NCBI GenBank assembly: GCA_003353855.1
Contig: PIVS01000003.1
Coordinates: 1 to 41,054, forward strand
Length of the DNA stretch: 41,054 nt
Direction: 5' to 3'
DNA from: Desulfobacteraceae bacterium
GTDB taxonomy: Bacteria > Desulfobacterota > Desulfobacteria > Desulfobacterales > Desulfobacteraceae
A program made the position numbers and the translations under genes. How positions within the stretch are numbered: position 1 is the stretch's first letter; every line of letters begins with the position of its first letter. The notes under the pieces are model-generated. The model ran no database searches. It was not told the DNA's origin and saw only the letters and a list, made by a program, of their open reading frames with translations. Shown piece by piece: positions 1-7,418 of the stretch.

Positions 1-392
1 CCGCTCGTACCGAAGGTATATGTACCAAGCCTGTTCCACTGACCACCGTTTTGAGTCTGATTAACGATTTCTGTATGACCGCCGTCAGAGGCGCTGATGT
101 CAACAGTGACATTTGCCCCTCTAGTGCCCGAATCTGTCCACCACATTAAGACTTCATAATCTCCTGCCGGCTGATTGTTAAACTGCCATATATAAGTTGC
201 TTCTGGACGTGCAAATATACTGGCTGTCCCATATGGATCACTTCCACTGGAAGTACTCCAGGTTCCTGTGGATAAAGTACCCGAATCACCGTTATCAATT
301 ATAACGTCCGCTGAAGCAGGTGCTGAAACAAATAACATCATCACCATGAACAAGGCGATACAAAAACAGATGTGGTTAAATTTCGTTTTCAT
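1..392 (-). CDS. Secreted golvesin-domain protein (C-terminus cut off by the window edge)
   Basis: An ATG at 392 opens a frame that stays open for 130 codons to the left edge, so only the N-terminal part is present. The first ~28 residues form a signal peptide (MKTK, then a hydrophobic core ending SAPASA before DVIIDNGD). The mature part matches the golvesin C-terminal/CBD-like domain: DNGDSGT near the start, GTWSTSSG, then a PAGDYEVLMWW core, and later NGGQWNRLGTYTF. That domain is a small beta-sandwich found on secreted or surface enzymes and repeat proteins; the ligand here is unknown. An AGAGGA ribosome site lies upstream. It is the last minus-strand gene of the exopolysaccharide locus and follows a 328-base gap, so it may have its own promoter. 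Beside an exosortase it is a natural candidate for a sorted (PEP-CTERM-like) substrate, but the C-terminus that would show this is missing. Confidence 0.75.
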   Translation of the reverse strand, partial: MKTKFNHICFCIALFMVMMLFVSAPASADVIIDNGDSGTLSTGTWSTSSGSDPYGTASIFARPEATYIWQFNNQPAGDYEVLMWWTDSGTRGANVTVDISASDGGHTEIVNQTQNGGQWNRLGTYTFGTS

Positions 393-720
393 AGTAATTT
401 AATCCTCTTATCTTTAGATTTAGTTAATATATCTATTTATTGTCACTTAGATATATATAGGGAAGAGCATATTTTATGCCAATAGATATAGAAAATTAAA
501 AGCATTCTTTTTATTCTCGAGAATTTGATTATGAATATAGACAGTTACTCTCCACGAATTTTCTTTTTTTCCCATCTGTATAGAATTAAAACTTTGCGGG
601 AAAGTTTATTCTGTAATATTATTATGTAAATTATTACATAATAATATTACATAGTTTATACGTTTGGGTAATTCATTATAATAGACTTTTTTGTTTAAAA
701 GTTTATAACATGTATTCAAC
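393..720. other. AT-rich intergenic region with palindromes, no gene seen
   Basis: This 328-base gap separates the golvesin-domain gene (start 392) from the end of the aminotransferase gene (721). No frame looks coding. It contains a 12-base perfect palindrome ATTCTCGAGAAT at 513-524 and a 17-bp perfect hairpin at 613-650, listed separately. It should hold the promoter of the golvesin-domain gene, but I see no convincing -35/-10 pair on the minus strand. Confidence 0.6.
613..650. repeat. Perfect 17-bp inverted repeat (4-base loop)
   Basis: The left arm GTAATATTATTATGTAA (613-629) and right arm TTACATAATAATATTAC (634-650) are exact reverse complements around the loop ATTA. The arms are almost pure A/T and are not followed by a T-run, so it is not a classical intrinsic terminator. 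It lies about 70 bases past the stop of the wecE-like gene and 220 bases upstream of the golvesin-domain gene. It may be an mRNA 3'-end stabiliser, a bidirectional terminator or a protein-binding palindrome. Confidence 0.85.
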
Positions 721-1863
721 TTAGTGATTCTTAAAGAACTTTTTTATGGACTCAGTTACTTCTATTTGTTCTTCCTGTTTCAAGTCAAAATAAAATGGAA
801 GCCTGAGCAAACGAACACTCATTGATTCAGTCACTGGGAATTGCCCCTCTGAATAACCCATTGAAAGACCGACCGGTGAAATATGAAGGGGAATATAATG
901 AAACACTGCAAAAATACCATTTGATTTTAAATAGTCCATCAAAGCATTTCGTGTTTTTTCATCTTCAAGAATGATATAAAAAAGATGATAATTGCTCTGA
1001 CATTCACTTGCTATATTTGGCAACTGAAGTTTTCCATCGTTGGCAAGTGGAATCAATTCCCTGCTATAGAAATCATTCAATCTTTTGCGTCGGCTATTAA
1101 TTTTTCCAATATTTTCCAATTGGGCGTAAAGAAAAGCAGCAAGAATATCTGAAGGTAAATAAGATGAGCCTATATCAACCCATGTATATTTATCTATTTC
1201 ACCGCGAAAAAACTTGCTTCTGTTTGTCCCTTTTTCTCTTATAATTTCTGCCCTATCAATGAATTTAGCATTATTAATGACAATTGCCCCGCCTTCACCG
1301 GATATAAAATTTTTGGTCTCGTGAAAACTGAATGTACCGATATCGCCAATTGTGCCTAAAAATTGCCCCTTGTATTTCGCATTCACACCCTGCGCAGCAT
1401 CCTCAACAACAAATAAGGAGTGCTTATGAGCAATAGCCATTATAGTATCCATCTCACAGGCAACACCTGCATAATGCACAGGAACAATGACTTTTGTCCT
1501 ATCTGTAACTGCCTGTTCAATTTTAGTTTCATCCATATTTAAAGTATCTGGCCGGATATCAACAAAAATAAGCTTTGCACCACGCAGGTAAAATGCATTT
1601 GCAGTGGAAACAAAAGTAAAAGAAGGAAGAATAACTTCATCCCCTTTCTCGATCCCACATAATATTGCTGCCATTTCAAGAGCTGCTGTACACGAATGTG
1701 TAAGCAACACCTTTCGAGCCCCAAACATCTCTTCAAAAAACGAATTACATTTTTTAGTATATAAACCATCCCCGGCTATTTTCCCTGATAAAACAGACTG
1801 AGCAATATAATACAGTTCTTTTCCAACAATGAAGGGCTTATTAAAGGGAATTTTGTTACTCAT
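721..1863 (-). CDS. wecE: dTDP-4-amino-4,6-dideoxygalactose transaminase (WecE/RffA-like)
   Basis: This 380-residue DegT/DnrJ/EryC1-family PLP enzyme closely resembles E. coli WecE (376 residues) along its whole length. Shared blocks are IPFNKPFIVGKELYY at the N-terminus, LLTHSCTAALEMAA, SFTFVSTANAF, PVHYAGVACEMDTIM and EDAAQG (Asp155 for the PLP pyridine nitrogen). SFHETKN carries the Schiff-base Lys184. WecE transfers an amino group from glutamate to dTDP-4-keto-6-deoxyglucose, giving dTDP-4-amino-4,6-dideoxygalactose; RfbA and RfbB, encoded upstream at 7.4-9.5 kb, would supply the substrate. The ATG at 1863 has a good GGAGAA ribosome site. A long hairpin (1879-1936) ends 16 bases before the start and another lies downstream (613-650). 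It is the last enzyme gene of the EPS locus. Family and reaction are nearly certain; the exact sugar isomer is inferred from the WecE likeness. Confidence 0.93.
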   Translation of the reverse strand: MSNKIPFNKPFIVGKELYYIAQSVLSGKIAGDGLYTKKCNSFFEEMFGARKVLLTHSCTAALEMAAILCGIEKGDEVILPSFTFVSTANAFYLRGAKLIFVDIRPDTLNMDETKIEQAVTDRTKVIVPVHYAGVACEMDTIMAIAHKHSLFVVEDAAQGVNAKYKGQFLGTIGDIGTFSFHETKNFISGEGGAIVINNAKFIDRAEIIREKGTNRSKFFRGEIDKYTWVDIGSSYLPSDILAAFLYAQLENIGKINSRRKRLNDFYSRELIPLANDGKLQLPNIASECQSNYHLFYIILEDEKTRNALMDYLKSNGIFAVFHYIPLHISPVGLSMGYSEGQFPVTESMSVRLLRLPFYFDLKQEEQIEVTESIKKFFKNH

Positions 1864-1878
1864 GACGTATTCTCCATT

Positions 1879-1936
1879 AGTACCTTAGAAATAATTTCTG
1901 CGTTTTTTTGGCAAGAAATTATTTCGTTAAGGTACT
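1879..1936 (-). repeat. Long hairpin in the leader of the wecE-like gene
   Basis: AGTACCTTAGAAATAATTTCT (1879-1899) pairs with 1914-1936 (begins AGAAATTATTTC, ends TAAGGTACT) with a single 2-base bulge and a 14-base loop that contains a T7 run on the plus strand. It sits between the LPG-synthase-like gene (ends 2010) and the aminotransferase start. It leaves the ribosome site GGAGAA unpaired just outside the stem. On the minus-strand RNA no U-run follows, so it is not a standard terminator. A processing site, a stability element or a small mobile palindrome are all possible. Confidence 0.8.
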
Positions 1937-2009
1937 TATCCAGCTCTGCTGGGTTAGGTATATTAAAGTAAACAGGGAATTGAATTATTTATACCGGACT
2001 TTTTTATTT

Positions 2010-3065
2010 TCAGCCCCTCTGAAAAGATTTTTTACTTCCCCCGGAATGGGTCCCTATAAAAAGCATTACCATACCGCCTATCAGGTTGTTTAACAGAATA
2101 CCGGTTAAGTTAAAGAAACTTACCAGTAACGCTGTTTCCATAGGCACACCAAACAAGCCATATAAAATTATATAAACGCCTTCTCTTATTCCCAGGCTGC
2201 CAATAGAAATCGGTAATAAGAAAATGAAGTAAAGAGTGGGAACTATAAAAAGGTTTACAATAAACGGTATTTCATATCCCAGTGAATAAAAAAATATCCG
2301 ACTTTTAACAGCGCTGATAAATTGGATTCCAAATGAAAACAATATTACTTTTATAAAGTTTGTGTTTTGAAGTGAGGCTACTATATCTTTAAATTGGACA
2401 TTGATGACTTCGGTTTTCTTATTGAGGTTTAACTTTACCAGCAACTTTCCAAGGGATTTACTGAAGTACTGTTCAATTTTTTTAAAGATTATTTGCACTA
2501 TTGAATTACGGGATCCAAAGCTGATAACAAAAATTAAAATTATTAAACAAAACAAAACAACATAAGCCAGGTAATATATTTTTTTAATATCAGAGGTTAT
2601 GTTAGTTGAAACAAACGGGTAAATAGTAACAATAAGGGACATACATGTAATTAATGCGATATATTTTTCAATCAGAATGATAATTATATTAAAAGTATGG
2701 CTGCCAAATTTAGGGCTACTGATAATAACGCGATAAGCATCAAATCCGATGGCCCCGGGAGAAAAAAATCCCAGAGCAGAGCCAATCCAGTAATTTTTAA
2801 GAATAAAACAATATGGAATGTTTGAAGGATTGAATATAGACAGCATATAACGCCACCTGAAAGCGCCGGTTAAAATAAGAAATGGAGCGACTGCCAGGCC
2901 GAGTAATGCCAGCCACGGATTTGTTTGGGCAAGGCTTATTTTAAATTCAACAAAGTCAATACGTTTGAATATGCAGTATAGAATAATGACAGGGGTCACC
3001 CATAGAGCGACTCGCTTCAGCCATTTAAACCAGCCTGCTTTGCTTATATTTTTAATGGTATTCAA
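2010..3065 (-). CDS. LPG-synthase transmembrane-region / UPF0104 flippase-like protein
   Basis: A 351-residue polytopic membrane protein with about eight hydrophobic segments. It has the pattern of the lysylphosphatidylglycerol synthase TM-region family: an N-terminal helix followed by IDFVEFKISL, a FRWRYML stretch, NYWIGSALGFFSPGAIGFDAYR, and near the C-terminus LPISIGSLGIREGVYIILYGLFG. Members without the aminoacyl-transferase domain are common in polysaccharide and lipid clusters and are often annotated as flippase-like, but their substrates are not established. The only start giving full length is TTG at 3065, because an in-frame TAA lies directly upstream; the ribosome site is weak. It lies downstream of a 226-base stretch with relic small ORFs. 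With no Wzx-type flippase in the window, a role in moving a lipid-linked glycan is tempting but inferred. Confidence 0.8.
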   Translation of the reverse strand: MNTIKNISKAGWFKWLKRVALWVTPVIILYCIFKRIDFVEFKISLAQTNPWLALLGLAVAPFLILTGAFRWRYMLSIFNPSNIPYCFILKNYWIGSALGFFSPGAIGFDAYRVIISSPKFGSHTFNIIIILIEKYIALITCMSLIVTIYPFVSTNITSDIKKIYYLAYVVLFCLIILIFVISFGSRNSIVQIIFKKIEQYFSKSLGKLLVKLNLNKKTEVINVQFKDIVASLQNTNFIKVILFSFGIQFISAVKSRIFFYSLGYEIPFIVNLFIVPTLYFIFLLPISIGSLGIREGVYIILYGLFGVPMETALLVSFFNLTGILLNNLIGGMVMLFIGTHSGGSKKSFQRG

Positions 3066-3070
3066 TTAGA

Positions 3071-3151
3071 TTAATCTTTCGTGTTTTTTGCAGACACAAA
3101 ATCACGCTGTTTTTTCGTATATTTTAGGATTGAGAGCTTTGCACGAATCAT
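3071..3151 (-). CDS. Possible 26-codon ORF upstream of the flippase-like gene
   Basis: An ATG directly after the stop codon of the preceding relic (TAA then ATG) opens a 26-residue basic reading frame, beginning MIRAKLSILKYTKKQ, that ends five bases before the TTG of the next gene. It could be a coupled leader peptide or simply chance. There is no recognisable homology and no clear ribosome site of its own. Confidence 0.2.
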   Translation of the reverse strand: MIRAKLSILKYTKKQRDFVSAKNTKD

Positions 3152-3262
3152 TTATTCTTCCTCATATTCCCAGTACGGATATTGCTCCGGATTTTTTCCT
3201 TTTACTTCAATAACATCTGGGTTAAAGGCAGTATAATTTCAAATCCCATAACCCGGGTTCAT
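3152..3262 (-). pseudogene. Relic of a coding sequence with an in-frame TGA
   Basis: Reading on the minus strand from ATG at 3262 gives MNPGYGI, then TGA (3239-3241), then a 28-residue stretch from NYTAFNPDVIEVKGKN to YPYWEYEEE and a TAA at 3152. The composition (aromatic and acidic, no low-complexity bias) looks like the tail of a real protein, and a single change TGG to TGA would join the two parts. It lies just after the end of the PaaK-like gene. Selenocysteine is conceivable, but I see no convincing SECIS-like hairpin after the TGA. I do not recognise the family. Confidence 0.35.
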
Positions 3263-3291
3263 ATCAAGTAATTGAAGGGATGCTTAATAAA

Positions 3292-4605
3292 TTAGATATA
3301 CTTATGACCAAGCTTTGACATCAGGAATTGAGTCTTGCCTGCTGCGGTTTTTTCAAGCTCCGTGACGACTTTAATATCTATTTCCATTTCATCGCCGACT
3401 CTTTTTCTGAATGCTTTCATTATTTGGGCACCGGAATTATCATTAAAGGAGTCATCTATCACAACGTTTATATAAACATGATTCATTCTGTCCTGAACGA
3501 TTTGTGACATGATTACTCCATTTGCATTATCAATTGTGTGCTCCAAAACATTTCCAATAAGTTTTCCGTCAGCAGTCTCTATATAATCATTTTGCCTTCC
3601 GATAATTTTATTTACGATTCTGAATGGCCTTCCACATTTACATTGGAAGGGATTATCATCCATAACTACTGTATCGCCAATCCTGTAACGAAGCAACGGC
3701 ATTCCATAATTATAGAAACTGGTTCCTATAAGCTGACCTTCGCAACCGTTATCCAATACATTATCCTCATTATCAACAACTTCATGGAAGGCAAAATCCT
3801 CAATAAAATGTTTTTTATTATTGTTGCAGTCTGAAATCATTGCACTGCATTCATGGAGAGAATAGAAATCAAAAACCTTGCACCCATAAATACTTTCCAG
3901 CAATTCTCTTCTCCTGTCTGATAATGTCTCACCGTATACAATAATAGAATCAGGTAAATGCATGGCAATCCCTTTATTTAATGCAAATTGAGCCAACGTA
4001 AGAAGGGAAAAAGGATAACCATGGTAGAATTTTGGTTTAACTCTATTTAAAAAAGCAATGGCTTCAATACCTGCTTTCTCATTCAATTTATTGGAATCTA
4101 ACCGGTAATTGTTTAAAAGTCTCTTAAAATGGACCTTGCCCGTTTTGAAAAAGTAGCTTTTTGCACCAAAAGATTTTTTACCAAAAAAATACCCGGCCCA
4201 GTTGTAGCTCCTTAATAGAGCAGCATAGTAATTTGCTCTGGTAGAATGATCAATTATCATTTTTAAAGGTGTTCCTGTGGTACCGCTCGTAGTATCCCAG
4301 CTGATGCCATATTTATCAGCATTATCAGCAATAAATTCTTCTTGATGTGTTCTTAATGTTTCCTTATCTAAAATTGGAATCTTTTTCATATCCCCGCGAT
4401 TCATAAATGTTCCCGTATCGAATCCAATTGTCTTAAAAAGATTTCGATAATAGGGGACATTTTTACCGGCATGTCTCACAAGGCGTTGAAGCATAAGATC
4501 CTGGTAATTTTCCAGTCTCTTAGGACTCCACTTCTGACTCCTGAAATAAAACGGGATGCGTGTACTTAGTTTTAGAGCTATGTTTATTGTATCTAAAAAT
4601 TGCAT
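3292..4605 (-). CDS. PaaK/CapK-like AMP-forming adenylating enzyme
   Basis: A 437-residue member of the phenylacetate-CoA-ligase-like branch of the ANL superfamily; CapK-type proteins of this branch are common in capsule and O-antigen loci. The P-loop TTSGTTGTP is at residues 105-113. Later blocks are YGETLSDRRRELLE, FDFYSLHECSAMISDC, then PLLRYRIGDTVV and a short Cys-rich motif CKCGRPF, which in this family tends to sit before the GR hinge (IIGRQND). It presumably activates a carboxylic acid as an acyl-adenylate or acyl-CoA for attachment to a glycan; the acid is unknown. ATG 4605 has a strong GGAGG site. It lies 46 bases after the NeuD-like acetyltransferase gene, so the two are probably co-transcribed. 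The family assignment is firm and the role is inferred. Confidence 0.85.
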   Translation of the reverse strand: MQFLDTINIALKLSTRIPFYFRSQKWSPKRLENYQDLMLQRLVRHAGKNVPYYRNLFKTIGFDTGTFMNRGDMKKIPILDKETLRTHQEEFIADNADKYGISWDTTSGTTGTPLKMIIDHSTRANYYAALLRSYNWAGYFFGKKSFGAKSYFFKTGKVHFKRLLNNYRLDSNKLNEKAGIEAIAFLNRVKPKFYHGYPFSLLTLAQFALNKGIAMHLPDSIIVYGETLSDRRRELLESIYGCKVFDFYSLHECSAMISDCNNNKKHFIEDFAFHEVVDNEDNVLDNGCEGQLIGTSFYNYGMPLLRYRIGDTVVMDDNPFQCKCGRPFRIVNKIIGRQNDYIETADGKLIGNVLEHTIDNANGVIMSQIVQDRMNHVYINVVIDDSFNDNSGAQIMKAFRKRVGDEMEIDIKVVTELEKTAAGKTQFLMSKLGHKYI

Positions 4606-4651
4606 AAGCTGCCTCCTACGTTACCATTCTTCAATCCCATACTTTATCCAT

Positions 4652-5314
4652 CTATTTGAAAAACTTCAAATCCATAGCGGTTAGTTGGATTTTTTTACTT
4701 TTTATCCCAGGATATACACCACCTGCCTCGGTATCCTCCAGAATAATTGCACCGGCACCAATTACGCATCCCCGGGCTACCTTCACTCCCGTTGAAATTG
4801 TGGCATTATTTCCAACAAATGAATACTTTCCAATACTTACCTTACCTGATATTATTGATTGAGAGGATATGAAACAATGATCCTCAATTTTTGAATTCTC
4901 TCCAATCAGGGCGCTTCCTATAATAACATTATTTCCTATACTGGCAAAAGGCATGATGGCTCCATTCCCGTACATAAATGTATTTTCACCAATTTCAAAA
5001 TGTCCCCAGTTGGCAGTTTTGGAGCTGACATATGATATCAATTCATATCCTTTTTCCTTTACGCGTAAATAGGCCTTTTCACGAATTTTATTTAATTTTC
5101 TGTAACCGATCGCAACATAGATCGCAAATTCATCCGCTGGATATCTCTGTTCGATCTCTTCAAAGGGAACCATCTCCAATCCCATAAAGACGTTTTCTTG
5201 TATATAGTCTTTATTAATTGTGAATGCTGCAACTTCGAAATGCTTATCATGAGAAAGGTAAACATAAGCTTGTTTGGCAAATGAACTTCCCCCGAATATC
5301 ACAACCTTTTTCAT
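4652..5314 (-). CDS. NeuD/PglD-like sugar acetyltransferase
   Basis: A 220-residue protein with the two-part architecture of the NeuD/PglD family. An N-terminal Rossmann-like domain (KKVVIFGGSSFAKQAYVYL) is followed from about residue 95 by a left-handed beta-helix of hexapeptide repeats (GENTFMYGNGAIMPFASIGNN and VIIGSALIGENSKIEDH are successive turns). It ends with the typical PGIKSKKI segment. Family members O- or N-acetylate sugars using acetyl-CoA; PglD acts on a UDP-4-amino-sugar. Next to rfbA, rfbB and wecE the likely substrate is dTDP-4-amino-4,6-dideoxygalactose. The ribosome site AAAGGAGGAG before ATG 5314 is one of the strongest in the window. The usual catalytic His cannot be assigned with certainty; a His (EDHCFIS) lies in the beta-helix. 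Confidence 0.88.
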   Translation of the reverse strand: MKKVVIFGGSSFAKQAYVYLSHDKHFEVAAFTINKDYIQENVFMGLEMVPFEEIEQRYPADEFAIYVAIGYRKLNKIREKAYLRVKEKGYELISYVSSKTANWGHFEIGENTFMYGNGAIMPFASIGNNVIIGSALIGENSKIEDHCFISSQSIISGKVSIGKYSFVGNNATISTGVKVARGCVIGAGAIILEDTEAGGVYPGIKSKKIQLTAMDLKFFK

Positions 5315-5420
5315 ATCTCCTCCTTTAAGTCATTAACTTATAATATCATGATTTTGATACCTTTCTTGCTTTTAATGGACCACGACATTTCCAAGTAAAA
5401 AAGAATCCCCATCAGTTATC

Positions 5421-6365
5421 TTAATTATTTTCAGTATTTTTTTCTATATTTACTGTTTCTCTAATAACAAATTGTGGTTTTCTGTTTACAAACAGTAACA
5501 AACGTCCGATATATTCCCCTAATAATCCTAAAAACATCATTATTACACCATATGAAAACATGGATATAACAATAACAGATGTCCACCCCGCTATGATGGA
5601 TGAAGGGTAAAATATTTTGCGCATAACAAGAAACAATACAAACGCCATTGAAAATAAACAAAAAACAAATCCCAGCACTGATGCCAACCTTAGCGGAACT
5701 ATTGAAAATCCTGTAAAACCATTCAACCAGAGGTTTAACAGTTTAGCTAACGTGTAATTGGATTTGCCATGCATACGTTTTAGATGTTCTATCTTAACCC
5801 GACCGATCTTTGATGTTATTTGCAGTATCATCCCTCCCGGATAAGGAAAAGGGCCAGTATATTTTTTTAGCTCATTGGCTAAAAATCGATTTATTATGCA
5901 ATAGCTGGAAAACTGAACCCGTTTTGGCTTCCCCAAAAGCAGTTCAGCCATTTTATTGTTTACGGCGCTTCCAAAATTTTTAAAATAGGATTGCGATTTT
6001 TTTTCTGAAAAAGAATACACTACATCATAGCCCTTTTTTATTTCTTCAATCAGCTTATAAACCGATTCGGGTGGATTCTGCAGATCATCATCCATAAAAA
6101 TAATATAATCCCCGGCAACAAAATGAAGCCCCGCCATTCTCGCGTTATGCTGTCCGAAATTTCGATTGAGGCAAATTGTTTTTACAAACTGGTATTTCCG
6201 GGATATTTTTTTACAAACTTCTCTACTATCATCCTTACTATAATCATCAACAAGCACTATCTCGAAATCTGTACGTTGAGACAAAGTGTTTTTTAACGCT
6301 TCTACAACATTGCCAATTGTTTTTTCCGAATTAAAGACCGGTATTACAACACTTATTTTTTCCAT
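5421..6365 (-). CDS. GT2 glycosyltransferase of the ArnC/DPM1/GtrB type
   Basis: A 314-residue protein with an N-terminal GT-A domain (ISVVIPVFNSEKTIG; VLVDDYSKDDS; the DXD-type MDDDLQNPP at residues 91-99) and two C-terminal transmembrane segments (about 225-250 and 260-285). It ends in the basic tail typical of polyisoprenyl-phosphate glycosyltransferases. Such enzymes transfer a sugar from an NDP-sugar to undecaprenyl phosphate on the inner face of the membrane. The lipid-linked sugar usually serves a GT-C enzyme, and one is encoded at 9765-11354, so a donor/acceptor pair is plausible. ATG 6365 has an AAGG ribosome site. The exact sugar is unknown. Confidence 0.88.
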   Translation of the reverse strand: MEKISVVIPVFNSEKTIGNVVEALKNTLSQRTDFEIVLVDDYSKDDSREVCKKISRKYQFVKTICLNRNFGQHNARMAGLHFVAGDYIIFMDDDLQNPPESVYKLIEEIKKGYDVVYSFSEKKSQSYFKNFGSAVNNKMAELLLGKPKRVQFSSYCIINRFLANELKKYTGPFPYPGGMILQITSKIGRVKIEHLKRMHGKSNYTLAKLLNLWLNGFTGFSIVPLRLASVLGFVFCLFSMAFVLFLVMRKIFYPSSIIAGWTSVIVISMFSYGVIMMFLGLLGEYIGRLLLFVNRKPQFVIRETVNIEKNTENN

Positions 6366-6513
6366 TATCTACCTTCTTGTTATAAATAATGATTGCCAAT
6401 AAATTTTTGTAATCGTGCTTTCTTCCAATTTGTTTATGAAAATATGAAGTTATTTAAAGATACTTTAAAAGACATGATCCAGATAAAGGAACATTTACAA
6501 TGGAATAATTTTT

Positions 6514-7206
6514 CTATAAACTTTTCATATAATTTCTAACATTAGGTCCTTCATTAAAAATAAGATCAATAATACTCACAGAATGTTCAAAAGGTGGAAA
6601 AAGTTGATTATATTCAGGATACCCCGAGTAATCCATGAAACTTAAAGCTATATTCTCCTTTTCAAATAACTCCTCATTAATATAACTCTTAGCAGCAGGG
6701 CCTGAAATATACTCAGTTGCAGAAGCCTGTTTACATAAGTCAACAAGCTTTTCTGTTTTTTCTCCTTTGAATTTATATTCCATTGAAAATGAAATCTTGG
6801 TTTTTATTCCGATTAATTGGCAGATCTTCATGATAAATCTATGGTTTATCCGGCTAAGTAGATTTTCATCACATTCAATATATAATTCTTCAAATTCATC
6901 CCGGTAATCTTTAAAATATGGAGCTTTAGAATAATTTTCAGTGATGAACCGCCAGTGTTTGCTATTCCAATCGATATCATCTATCTCTGTTTCCCTGATC
7001 TTTTGCAGGTATTTACCTTTTATTTTTACAGGTATTGTAAGCCATTTGAAACCATTTTTTGTCTTGATTTTATTTCTATTCCTCCAGTCTCTCTTTGTGT
7101 ATTGCATATCATCATAAAGGATAAATTCGTCAACAAAATTAATTAAATCAAAATATCCTTTCCAAGGGATATAATTAGATTGAACAATGGCGACTCTTTT
7201 ATTCAT
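6514..7206 (-). CDS. WbqC-like family protein
   Basis: A 230-residue soluble protein with the WbqC family signature at the N-terminus: AIVQSNYIPWKGYFDLIN, then FILYDDMQYTKRDWRNRNKIK, and WLTIPVK; SGPAAKSYI follows in the second half. WbqC-like proteins are found in O-antigen and capsule loci and are thought to act in sugar modification, but their reaction is not well established. ATG 7206 has a good GGAGAAATC leader. Placement between rfbB and a lipid-sugar glycosyltransferase, with an acetyltransferase and an adenylating enzyme close by, suits a role in building or decorating an amino sugar. Confidence 0.88.
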   Translation of the reverse strand: MNKRVAIVQSNYIPWKGYFDLINFVDEFILYDDMQYTKRDWRNRNKIKTKNGFKWLTIPVKIKGKYLQKIRETEIDDIDWNSKHWRFITENYSKAPYFKDYRDEFEELYIECDENLLSRINHRFIMKICQLIGIKTKISFSMEYKFKGEKTEKLVDLCKQASATEYISGPAAKSYINEELFEKENIALSFMDYSGYPEYNQLFPPFEHSVSIIDLIFNEGPNVRNYMKSL

Positions 7207-7246
7207 GATTTCTCCGATTTTTACCTAAAATCATTTAAATTTAACC

Positions 7247-7339
7247 CTATTTTGCTTTATCTGATGCCTTAAGTACCATTTCTTTGCATCTGGACGCACC
7301 TATGCTGTCGCCTCTCGCTTTTTGAAGATGCTGTTTTTT
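7247..7339 (-). pseudogene. Possible relic of a gene tail between rfbB and the wbqC-like gene
   Basis: In the 212-base gap one minus-strand frame stays open for 30 codons before a TAG at 7247. It reads HLQKARGDSIGASRCKEM and then a Lys/Ala-rich end. It begins right after an in-frame TAA and has no upstream start except an internal ATG. The mixed composition looks protein-like rather than random in this AT-rich DNA. It may be the 3' end of a deleted gene, but I do not recognise the family. Confidence 0.3.
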
Positions 7340-7418
7340 TTAAAGCAATCAAAAAAAATCTTTATACCGAGTCCTTTTCTAAATTTTGAGAATATTAACT
7401 ACCGGCGCAAAAATCACT

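Noticed and set aside
613-650. 17-bp hairpin as a Rho-independent terminator
   Set aside because: The stem is nearly all A/T and no U-run follows on either strand.
3239-3241. In-frame TGA read as selenocysteine
   Set aside because: No convincing SECIS-like stem-loop directly follows, and the context fits a TGG nonsense change; kept only as a relic.
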